From Clitopilus passeckerianus (Eukaryota; Basidiomycota; Agaricomycetes; Agaricales; Entolomataceae): 64,000 nucleotides of DNA. The notes beneath the pieces are model-generated. The model was not told the DNA's origin and searched no databases. It saw only the letters and a list, made by a program, of their open reading frames with translations. Positions within the stretch are counted from its first letter, which is position 1, and the number at the start of each line of letters is the position of its first letter. The stretch lies in contig CALYLX010000116.1 of assembly GCA_944990035.1 (NCBI GenBank), forward strand, positions 682,001 to 746,000, given 5' to 3'. Position numbers and translations under genes: made by a program. This document shows positions 25,680-35,273 of the stretch, one piece after another.

Positions 25680-26374
25680 ATGTCGCCGTCGAAAAATGCG
25701 AAACCTGTCAAAGCTGTAAAGAAAGAGAAGATCTTCCACCCATCGTCGCGCAAGGCAGGACAGCTTGCAAGAGTTGCGTTAAGGAAGTCAAAAATGAAGG
25801 AGCAGGCCTCTCAGAGAAACCAAAAACATGGTTCACTTGGTGAGTTCCATTGAATATTGATGATCCTACATCTTCTGAAGACATTTTACAGCGGATGTAT
25901 ATGGCTTCTATTATCACAGTCTACCGGAGGAAGGCGTGCTGACGTTACCGGAGCTGCATCAGCTTGTTGCCGAAATATGGCTCAGAAGATACGACGAAGA
26001 ACTCGAGCAGGAGAGGGCTGCAAGAAGAAAGGGGCGGCCGAAGAGTGCTAGAGAGGCCCGGATCGAGGAGTTGAAGCTGAGAGAAGCAGATGAATACAAG
26101 ACTGGAATGGGTGTGTAAACTGCTTGGCTTCTTGGCTACCGGACTGGGCTAACTTTCTTCAGAGGTTATCGACTTGACCCATTCTGCAAACGTCGAGCTG
26201 TTTCGGCATTGGGATCAGAAGGAGGTGGCATATATCTTGCAACTGAGATTCATTCGCATAAACGGTGTATCGCCAGAGACCGTTGTAGTCTCACGGCCAG
26301 GAAAACACCCATCTCTTGTCAATGTAGCACCCACCCCTTCATCTCCCTCAGAGGACATGGAAATAGCATCATGA
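25680..26374 (+). CDS. TMA16: Translation machinery-associated protein 16
   Basis: TMA16 binds pre-60S and ribosomal particles. The start MSPSKNAKPVKAVKKEKIFHPSSRKAGQLAR at 25680 has the family's Lys-rich leader and the HP.SRKA motif. Exon 2 gives ADVYGFYYHSLPEEGVLTLPELHQLVAEIWLRRYDEELEQER, and exon 3 gives EVIDLTHSANVELFRHWDQKEVAYILQLRFIRI. Two short introns (from about 25839 and about 26108) join in frame. A nuclear or nucleolar location is likely from the basic N-terminus. Confidence 0.88.
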
Positions 26375-26738
26375 TTTCTTCGTCAAATGTTCAGCCACTC
26401 ATGCTTCCCTATCTGTGAAATTTTCTTCTGAGTCCGTGTATCGGAAGCAACAGCCTGCGGTTGCCCTCTATTGCGCTGCGCTTACTTGACATCCATGTCA
26501 TCAGATATTTGGGTCCGGTCTGGACCTGTTTCTGGACCTCGCAAACCTCACCCGCCTGTCGATCTTCATGTTCCTCTTGTGGTCTGGACTTGATTTACCT
26601 GAGTATTCCATCATAACAGCTTGGTTGTTCCTCGTAAACTCCTTTGGATACCACTTGGCTTTTCCTCCGAGGCGTACCGGGCCTTAATACTATAAGAACA
26701 CATGAAACCATTCTGGCAGGACTTTACCCTCTTTCATC
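26375..26738. other. Intergenic upstream of the FAD monooxygenase
   Basis: About 360 bp with no gene. A TATA-like tataag is at 26692-26697, some 45 bp before the monooxygenase ATG. Confidence 0.5.
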
Positions 26739-28890
26739 ATGCTCGACCAAAAACCTAGAGTCCTCATAGTGCGTTCCAGTCTCTCTTTGAATTGTTATGT
26801 CCGTTCTAATGTTTGTGTCCAGGTTGGCGGAGGCCCTTCAGGGCTTATTTTTGCTCTTGCTCTTCTGCAAAATGACATACCAGTCCGAATCATTGAGAAA
26901 ACCTCAACACCACGTATTGGGCAGCGCGGGGCTGGCATAATGGTGAGGACCATCTCCCTGAACTTCCAACAAGCTATTGATTACTTCTGCAGCCCCGCTC
27001 ATTAGAGATGTTCACCTCTCTCGGCATCATCGACGAAGTCTTGAAAGTCGCCATTCCGACACCTCCGGCCAGGAAGTATGAGATGCCCGAAGGTATCAAA
27101 GTTGCTTCAGAATTCGAGATGGCGCCAAGAGTAACTCCAACCCCAGATTGCCCATTCGTACGTCATTTTATGAACTCGTGTCTTCTTCGAGCTACTAAAC
27201 CAATTCACGTAGCTTAACCCGGTGCTTCTGGGTCAAGACCGCCTAGAGAAGATATTCCATGGCGCCCTCGCCAAGCATGGCTGTCAGGTGGAGATAGGAA
27301 CCGAGCTCGTAGGATTCAAGCAGGACAAGAAAGCAGTGGAGGTTCAATTAATCAGGCGCGGCATGGAACCAGACTCGGAAGGCACCTCTGAGACCACACA
27401 ATATGATTGGGTTATTGGTGCAGATGGTGCTCGTGGGATCGTGAGGAAACTGACAGGGTTGCCCTTCATTGGCGAGACGAGGCAGATCGAGAATTTGGTG
27501 GTCGGAGATATCCATGTGGATGGGTTGTCTCGAAGTGTAAGCCGCTCGATGAATAATATACAACTCGCTCACTCATATTATGATAGCACTGGCATCTGTG
27601 GGGCGACCTTTCCAGTACATTGTGTGTTCCTCCCATCTTCCTCGGTGTCAAACCATCTAATCACCCGTTCGTAGGATAAGCCTCCGCCCAACCGAAAATC
27701 CGACATTGTTCAACTTCGTCATCGCCGGCCGCGATGTCAATCACACAAAACTATCAGTAGACAAGGAGGCAGTTCGTCAATGCTTTCAGCAAAACAGCGG
27801 GACAAAAACCAATTTGCAATTCAATGAAGTCCCCTGGCTGTCTTATTACACGTGAGTGCCTTTTACTTCTTTCTTTCCCGCAACCGTTTTTGACGAATAG
27901 CTCAGACCTAATATCCGGATGGTTCAGTCCATGGAGTATGGTAGGGTCTTTCTTGTAGGAGGTGTGCTTCCCTTCATCAGCTGCGCAAGGGTCCGGCATT
28001 CATCGTCTTTCTAGATTCGGCTCACGTTCATAGTCCGACTGGTGGCCAGGTGAGCAGCCAAGGGTTCTACGAGACACAGAATAAATACTCACAAACGCGA
28101 TTAGGGGATGAATTGTGGTGTTCAAGATTCCTTCAATCTTGCTTGGAAACTTTCACTTGTCATAAAAGGCATCGCCTCACCAGCTCTTCTACATACCTAT
28201 ACCGAGGAGAGGCTCCCCGTCATCAAAGAAATGTTGCAGAGGACGACGACGCTTCTCAACCGCACCTTTTCCTCCGGTACCCCCCAGGCGCTGTCAAAAT
28301 CCGACGGGTTCCTCCAGCTCGGCGTCAACTGTCGATGGAGTTCCATTGTATTCGACGAGAGGAAGCTCGTAGAGGAGAATGAAGATGACGAGTTTGCCGA
28401 TTATGACTTCGGTGACGCAGTTCCTTTGGACGAAGAAGTGGATTCCTATGGCATACAAACAAGTATGGCGTTACGAGCCGGGGATCGTGCACCGGATGCC
28501 CCAGGTCTCAGGCAGATATCAGGCGGGAAGTCGTCGTATTGCCGACTATTTCAGGTCTTCTCTGCATCTCGCCACACAGTCCTCATCTTCACTCCGACGA
28601 TACGACACTGGGCAACTATATCCCGGGTGTTAGAGAAGCTGCCCAAAGGAGTTGCACGCTCGATTCTCATATCTCAACGCCCCCTAAAGCTCGCAGGAGA
28701 GCTGAAAGGAGCCGATCTCGTCCTCGAGGATACAGAACGCCATGCTCATGATGCCTATGCTGTTGGGGAAGAGTGGGGCGTCGCCATCATCCGCCCAGAC
28801 GGTGTGGTGGGTGCGGTTGCTCGAGGCACACAGGGTGTTCAATACTACTTCTCAAAACTACTCAATCCGACTTCTAAATGGCGTCATTGA
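26739..28890 (+). CDS. FAD-dependent aromatic-ring monooxygenase
   Basis: A class A flavoprotein hydroxylase of the phenol 2-monooxygenase / pentachlorophenol 4-monooxygenase type. Motifs in order are the dinucleotide fold VGGGPSGLIFALALL, IGQRGAGIM, the DG motif DWVIGADGARGIVRKLTG, and the FAD motif GDSAHVHSPTGGQGMN(C)GVQDSFNLAWKL. The GDSAH motif is assembled across introns near 27960-28110. A thioredoxin-like C-terminal domain (ASRHTVLIFTPT ... WGVAIIRPDGVVGAVARG) resembles the phenol hydroxylase dimer domain. All exon joins keep frame. The substrate cannot be told from sequence; phenolic breakdown or secondary metabolism are both possible. No other pathway genes adjoin it. Confidence 0.88.
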
Positions 28891-29238
28891 ACTGTTGGCT
28901 TTACGGAAGTACGGTAATTTTCTTGAACGTTTTATCCATCAACATAATTACATCCCTCCGACCATCATTTTGTATTTTATACTATCAATCAGAACAGTGC
29001 TACATGACTTATTCTATTTCAATACTGCCAGGATCTTTTGCATGTGCTCAAAGGTGTGGGCGCTTGTTGTAGCGAGGTCGGACCGGAGCGTGGTTGTATT
29101 CCTTACGTCAGCGAGATGGCTTGAGGACCCTCACAGTAATGGGTTGTTGTGACTGCATAGCCGTCCCTTGAGCCCCCTCGACAGCATAACCTGTATCCAG
29201 CCAACATCGACGGCTCAAACGACGACGTTACGGTAGAT
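28891..29238. other. Intergenic between monooxygenase and zinc-finger gene
   Basis: About 350 bp. No gene or clear motif is seen beyond AT-rich 3' UTR-like sequence. Confidence 0.5.
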
Positions 29239-30983
29239 ATGCATGAAAACCTTGCTCACTCGTCTTGGAACCACCCAATCAAGCTTGCTCAGGCTATTGT
29301 TGAGCCCCAGCTCGCCTGTACTGATTGCTGCGAGGAATGCTCAGCACCATTTACACCGCAGTGTAACGAGAAGTGCATGATAGTCCCATGCTACAACCCA
29401 GAATATAGCGGAGTGGCATGTCATCTCTTGAACGAAGTCTGCCAGGATGTTGACTGTCCTTCAACGACCATTCCGGACTGTAAAAACCATCATGCAACCC
29501 CTGACAATTGTGTAAGTGGCAAAGACTTGATGTAGACAGCAGATCTCATTGCATTACTCAACAGGGCGACTGCTATAATGAATATAAAGCACCGTCTCAA
29601 CCAGCCACAAATCAAGTGGCCACAATGAACCCACCTTTCCACATGGATGGGTCAATGGGTAATTTTTTCTATGATCGCCAACCCCAAAATGCAGCGATCT
29701 CAGCAAGTTCATCACCATCCTCAAGCTCTTCTACACCTTCACAGATGGACTTTCTGTTCAGTCCAAACGATGCATACAGCTCTGCTAGCAATGCATCTAT
29801 GTCGAGCCCACCTACATCTCCAGGGATTCTTCCCCTGGTTTGTATGTGGGGAGATTGCCATGCTTGCTTCTCGTCTCTTCATGAGCTCGTTGGGCACGTG
29901 AATGTCGTTCATCTTCAGCCATCCACCCAGATTCTCCCCGGATGGATAACATCTCAAAGTCCTCCCTACCTCCCCTTCAATGCCAGTGGCGAGATTGCCA
30001 CGCCCCTCACCCTCAGTTTCCGGTAGAAAATATGTTTTCATCGGCGGACTCTTTCGAGAACATGTTAAATATGCTGTCAAATCATCTTCTTCAAGATCAT
30101 TTAATGGCTTCCAACGCTCAATCACCCTCCTTATCGGGACAGACGATTGGCAGTCATCCTCACATGGATTCAGCATTCGAACCCTCATCACAGCCTTTTG
30201 GCTCTTCGGAAGATCCTACGACTCATACATGTCATTGGCACTCCTGTTCAGAAGTTTTCTCATCACTCGAGGGCCTAACTACCCATATAACGAATACCCA
30301 TGTGGGTTCCGGGAAGGCACAGTACGAATGCTTCTGGAAAGATTGTAACCGTAATGGCAGCAACGGATTCTCAAGCAAACAGAAAATCTGCCGACATATA
30401 CAGGTCTGTATAAAGCCATTATATCGTATTGCCCTTCTGACCGTTTCCTCGTAGTCTCACACAGGGCATCGGCCATTCCAATGCAAAATTTGTAACCAAA
30501 ACTTCTCTGAAGCTGCCACCCTTCAGCAACACATGCGGAGACATACTCATGAGAGTCAGTCGTGCTTTCTGGTTCCTGTGTTTTTCCTTCTCATTACTCC
30601 CGCAGAACCATATGTTTGCGATTACCCTGGATGTAACAAGTCTTTCGCAATTGCTGGAGCCTTGACAATCCACAAGCGGGTTCACAATGGCGAGAAGCCG
30701 TTCAAATGCAAATACTGCGACAAGTTCGGCAACCATTTTATCTCCTTCTATTCAGATGTTCATAAAATTCACAGGGCCTTTGCTGAGTCGTCCAACCTAT
30801 CTAAACATGTAAGCTCATTCAGATCTCTTTTCTCGGTCATAGCTCTTACATTGCGTCCAGCTTCGCACCCATACGGGAGTTCGGCCGTATACGTGCCCAG
30901 AACCTGAGTGTGGAAAGTCCTTTGCAAGACCGGATCAACTGACAAGGCACGCCTTGGTTCACAAGAAGAGGGGACCAAGTTGA
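29239..30983 (+). CDS. C2H2 zinc-finger transcription factor, Zap1-like
   Basis: A nuclear DNA-binding protein with eight C2H2 fingers in order: CMWGDC, CQWRDC (long spacer), [60 protein letters not shown] and [23 protein letters not shown]. The tryptophan-bearing N-terminal finger pairs followed by a compact array of four or five fingers resemble the zinc-responsive regulator Zap1. The extreme N-terminus is Cys-rich ([20 protein letters not shown]) and could also bind metal. Several introns split the fingers but join in frame. One break (missing C at 29936-29939) lies between fingers 1 and 2. Zinc sensing is inferred, not shown. Confidence 0.8.
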
Positions 30984-31089
30984 GCGTGCAACTTCCAGCA
31001 TGATATGTATGTTGTCGATTACTTTATGTGTATGTATACTAGGATTAGAGCGTTCTGGACGCTATAGGATATCCTCGACTTCATTCTAA

Positions 31090-32015
31090 TTAGGAATGGT
31101 ACGCTGCTCTGAGGCGCCGAAAGAAAAGCACCTTCCGGCGTGTTAAACTCGAAGTCTGTGTCCGAGTGCTAGGTTGGCTCAGGACCAGGGGAGAAAGTGA
31201 TTCCAAACAGATTCCCAGATTTTTGGCCCTTAAAACACCTGTTTTGTTCCTTCTATTTTCTTTGAGGTTGAACATGGAAAGTTCGGGGACGGGTAGATGG
31301 AAGATGAACTGGTGATTTGCGCCACCATGTGAAGACAGCTTCTCCGTGTAAACACCTGCCACCCTAAGCTGCTCTAATCTAGGGCAGGCGAGTAAAACGT
31401 CAACAGCAGCATCGCTATGGACGGATTCCCAGACAGAAACGGTTCTGAAGGTGGGTGGCGACCACGGGGAGGAGAGAGGGTCTCTGGTGGCTCCCATGGC
31501 TCTGATCAGTCCGGAAGGAACAGAAGGCTCGAAGCAATATTTGATGTCCAGTGGTATCAAAGGGAATGAGAATGCTTGGCACCTTTGACTTTCTCCATCG
31601 AGGGTAACAAAGAAGTGTTCGAGATACAGGTGGCGCAGATTTGGAAGGCGGGGGATGGCGTACAACGTATCCATCAGGTGGGCAACTGCTTTCTTGGAGA
31701 CAGACTGATCTTGTGAGGTCCCCCCGGGATCAAGATATGGTCGCTGAAATGTGAGGGTTCTGCACGCATTTCTTGCGGGGAGGGATTCGTGATGCTTTGG
31801 CGTGGGGCTTTACGAGACAATACACTCCAGTAATGATAGAGATAGGGGACACAGGGTACGTAGACATCTCGGAGGGATATACTATTGAATCCACACGCCC
31901 ATTGTGTGTTTATCAGCTGTGAGATGGTCATGAACGCAATTCGCTCTTTTCTGGAGAAGGCGGAGGCCCAATATTCCTCGACGATGAGTTCGAGCAGTTC
32001 ATATGGAACGGCCAT
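31090..32015 (-). CDS. F-box/LRR-like hypothetical protein
   Basis: Starts MAVPYELLELIVEEYWASAFSRKERIAFMTISQLINTQW at 32015, an F-box-like opening of a kind common in mushrooms. An apparent intron (donor gtgcag, acceptor aaagcag at about 31682) joins SPQEM to LAHLMDTLYAIPRLPNLRHLYLEHFFV in frame. Later segments (LLACPRLEQLRVAGV, LPVPELSMFNL) look like degenerate leucine-rich repeats. No catalytic motif is seen. It is probably a substrate adaptor, but its function is unknown. It is convergent with the zinc-finger gene. Confidence 0.6.
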
Positions 32016-32349
32016 ATATTTTTTAGCGTTGGCGTCGTCTTCTGTAGTGGGGGGGCATGGTTTTCTGGAAGCTTGAACATATGAGAATCAAAGGTGTAGT
32101 CCTCCGCAAATTTTGTCATTTTGGGAATTTTGTAAATGGTCCGAGATCGAGGTCGATCGTCGGAGCCTAAACAGTCAATCCTGCAAACAACTCTTTGCTT
32201 GATATACTTTGTACAACTTGAACATTATTAGAAGACTGGGTAGTTGGTAGACTCTGAGGCGATATGAAACTTTTTTAAAAAGGCGGACAATTGTTTATAC
32301 AAATGCACGGGCTGAAAGCAAAACTGCAATACGGTGCCGAATCAATCAA
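32016..32349. other. Intergenic, nothing recognised
   Basis: About 330 bp between the F-box/LRR-like start and the LRR protein stop. It is presumed to be a promoter plus a 3' UTR. Confidence 0.5.
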
Positions 32350-33996
32350 TCAAGCATCGAAACCTTCCTCATCATCCAGCGCTGCGGCACCCAGATCTAC
32401 GACCTGAACCACGTCGTCCGTATCCATGCTCCAGTCTTCCTCCTCAGAAGGTGGGCCACTGCCTGTAGATGGTTCCGTCTGAGAAGAGGCTGATGGGTTA
32501 AGGAAATCCAAGCAATGGTGCAGACAACCCCGCCATTTAATTGGCACCAATCCCCCAACGGTCACACCCGCCACGGTTTTCTCCCAGGTGAACCGCTCAA
32601 CGACGGGGCGAAAGAATAAGCCGCTTCCTAAACGATGTTCATTCTGATGATGAGAGGACGGACAGGTACCCATCCCAGTTTCGAGGGTTAAATCCTTTTC
32701 TCCGAAGTCTTGGACTGACCACGGACAGGTCGAATAGAGAACCTGTTTGATTTCAGCCGGAATGGCTTGGTTACCTCTCATCTTTGTGATGGCGGGAAGA
32801 GGATTCAGGGATCAAATGGGCACTCGTCCAAAGGTAGGTCATAGTGAGCTTCAAGGACCGTTTCCTCCTGATCGCGCGGTGAAGGGGACAGGAGCATACG
32901 GAGGCAGAGCTCGGAAAGTGGTGGAATTTCGGGAAGTAGGAATGTAGGCGGAGATAAAGGGCGGGTAAGGGCAAGACCCGTGGGTGATAGAGGAGGTGAG
33001 ACGAAAGGATTGAGGTTCACAAAGAGGTGTTGGAGGTTCATTTGCAGCAGTTCGGAGGGAAGATATTGTAATTTGTTATTGGTGACGTTCAAGGTGTGAA
33101 GATGCTTGAACTGATTTATCTCGGGGGAATGAAAGTAAGCTGGTTATTGCCTGAAATGCTGTTAAATCTCATGATTTTGATCTCCTTGAATGGAGCTCAC
33201 GCAACGCCAAAACGCTTAAGTTTTCGAGCCTGAATATAGCTAGCGGTAGCCTTTTGATGAAGTTATTTGAAAGATGAAGTTGTATTCTATCCCTCGGAAC
33301 CCCAAACGAGGCGTTGGCCGCACTTCTTGTCCGCGAGAAGGTCCGTGGCTCTGCCAGGAATTCACCAGGAGGAGCAGTTGCTGTACGTGCAAGGCGGTTT
33401 CCAGATTGAGGACTTGTATTGAACAGTATATCATCATCTTCAGGAGGCACATAGAACTTGTTGAGGTCCTCAATGAATGATAATGGGATGGCAGTGAGGC
33501 TCTCATTGCTGTACCGGTGAGGCAGGCAATCAGCCTGTGAACATGGGGAAACGCCCTCAACGACTCACTTTAGATCGACAAGTCCATGATTTTCGTCAAT
33601 GACGCGAGCTACTGCATTTCCCCACTTATCATTTTCGATCTCTACTGGAGTGCTTGGAAAAACGGGAGAAACAGGGGAGCTAGAGGGCAGGAAGTCCGGA
33701 TGGGGATCAAAAGAGGCGTGTTTCTGCTTCTTAACCTCGCGTTCTGGAGGTGGAGGAGAGAAAGAAAGCTGCAGGCGGCGTTTCTTCTCGTACTGAGGAG
33801 GTCGCCAGCTAGACTTGGCGGACGCAGCTAGAGGGTGGGCCAGAGTGAGTTCTGGCACATCATCATCAGTTTGGTAAGCGCCCGAAAGGCCTGGTGAGGA
33901 AGCTGGAGAAGAGTCTGTAAACGGATTTGGTGACGAGGGTGGTGACGAGAACGAGGAAGACGGTGGAAACGGTGGCAAAAGGCTGTTGACCGACAT
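32350..33996 (-). CDS. Leucine-rich repeat protein
   Basis: Starts MSVNSLLPPFPPSSSFSSPP at 33996. The N-terminal third is disordered and Ser/Pro-rich. LRR repeats follow (IQLHLSNNFIKRLPLAIFRLENLSVLAL, LHTLNVTNNKLQYLPSELLQMNLQHLFVNLNPF). A conserved C-terminal module comes next (ELCLRMLLSPSP, YDLPLDE, then ERFTWEKTVAGVTVGGLVPIKWRGC). An acidic tail (EEEDWSMDTDD ... LDDEEGFDA) ends the protein. A 47-nt intron (gtgccc...gatgag, about 32769-32815) joins LPLDE to GNQAIPAE. The promoter has three ACGCGT sites, so cell-cycle control is possible. The molecular role is unknown; it is probably a protein-interaction scaffold. Confidence 0.78.
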
Positions 33997-34022
33997 GGAA
34001 GGAAAGAAGTTTAAAAGCCTGA

Positions 34023-34086
34023 ACGCGTCCAAGTATATAAACCGGCAATGATGAGCATGTGACTCTCGACGCGTTCGGCGACGCGT
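34023..34086. promoter_or_regulatory. Cluster of three ACGCGT (MCB-like) sites
   Basis: Exact ACGCGT hexamers lie at 34023-34028, 34069-34074 and 34081-34086. They fall within 27-90 bp upstream of the LRR gene start and flank its TATA-like element. In yeasts, clustered ACGCGT is the MBF binding signature of G1/S genes. Function here is inferred. Confidence 0.5.
34033..34040 (-). promoter_or_regulatory. TATA-like element of the LRR gene
   Basis: gtatataa on the plus strand (ttatatac on the minus) lies about 38 bp before the ATG at 33996, at a normal TATA distance. Confidence 0.4.
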
Positions 34087-34150
34087 AGAACGTGTTCAAC
34101 GGTGCTGGCAGAAAACCCAATGTATATTAAGAGTATTATAGAGGTTATAA

Positions 34151-35068
34151 CTATTGCTTCTCGATCGTGATAGGCTCTCCAGCTTCTCGCTTTCTCTGCC
34201 ATTCCTGAGTCTGCGCGGTGATCAGACCCTCCTTCTTCACCCGTCTCGCCAAAATACGTTCCAACATCTTCTTCCTTGGCTCTCGGATTTCTGGAATACG
34301 AGCGGGCTGGATTCCATTGGCCATCGAGACCATACGCAACATGGTGTTCCGTTGTTCACGACGTTCTTCCACTCTGAAATGCTGTTCCATCCAATTCTTT
34401 CTTTCCGCCTGCTCTTCTGCTGTCATGTCCTCCATACGTTGCGGGTAGTAGAAGGGGTCGACTAGACCGACAACGGCACGTTTGTAACTGGCGTCGGTGC
34501 CCAGCTTCTTGCGGTCATTGAGGGGTGCAATGTAATTGTCGGTTCGGATGTATGTGGTCTTGACACCGTAAACGGAGAGCAAGTAAGAGCGCAAATCTGT
34601 TTTAGTGACGGATTTGGGCATGCGGAATGTAGCTTCGTATGGGTTGTAAGCTTCGCCAGGTGGGGTGTTATTCCTGACGAGGGAGATGATGATGTTTGGG
34701 AGGTAGATACGTTGGCCAACAACTTGAGTCTCTACAACGCCGCCTGTCTTGACGGTTTTGACACCACGAATCCTGGACCGACGCTCGTTGACTCGAGTGA
34801 CCCATTCTGCCTCTGAGACAGGTTTCCCATCGACTTCAAGAAGTTTCCCTGTTGCCTTGAGCCGGTCATAGCGAGCCTTTTCTGTCGGTGTGAGGCCAGC
34901 AGCTGTCGAGTCTGACTTTCCGGGCTTCAAAGCCCCCAGTTTTTGTATTCGACGCTCCCGAACGGCATGAGGAGCTGAAGCTGTTCGAGCGACCCGAGCT
35001 AAATCGGGAATACTTGTCGGTGTTTTCGTCGAGTAAAGTCTTCGTAGCGAAAGACCAATTGCCTGCAT
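34151..35068 (-). CDS. MRP20: Mitochondrial ribosomal protein uL23m (MRP20)
   Basis: A large-subunit mitoribosomal protein near the exit tunnel. It is a single uninterrupted 305-codon exon, which is unusual in this window. A basic targeting leader (MQAIGLSLRRLYSTKTPTS) is followed by a linker. The L23 core follows (QRIYLPNIIISLVRNNTPPGEAYNPYEATFRMPKSVTKTDLRSYLLSVYGVKTTYIRTDNY), ending in YKRAVVGLVDPFYYPQRM. The C-terminal extension is rich in Arg, Glu and Lys. It is divergent from the DCR2-like gene, with 205 bp between starts. No frame break. Confidence 0.93.
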   Translation of the reverse strand: MQAIGLSLRRLYSTKTPTSIPDLARVARTASAPHAVRERRIQKLGALKPGKSDSTAAGLTPTEKARYDRLKATGKLLEVDGKPVSEAEWVTRVNERRSRIRGVKTVKTGGVVETQVVGQRIYLPNIIISLVRNNTPPGEAYNPYEATFRMPKSVTKTDLRSYLLSVYGVKTTYIRTDNYIAPLNDRKKLGTDASYKRAVVGLVDPFYYPQRMEDMTAEEQAERKNWMEQHFRVEERREQRNTMLRMVSMANGIQPARIPEIREPRKKMLERILARRVKKEGLITAQTQEWQRKREAGEPITIEKQ

Positions 35069-35273
35069 TTTGAAGGGCTGCGGTCTTTGTGCAGCTGAGG
35101 ACTGTCGGCTGCAGTGACGAGACGGCTTGAAAGTCGGAAACTGGGAAATTTAAGGCCACGTGATCTCAGGCGTGTCAATGAGACAGCCAAGCTGCGAGCC
35201 TTTAGCCGACATTCCAATCTTTCTACAAACACTCATCTGGGCTACTCAGCAACGCCGAAGGCTACTAGGGCCA

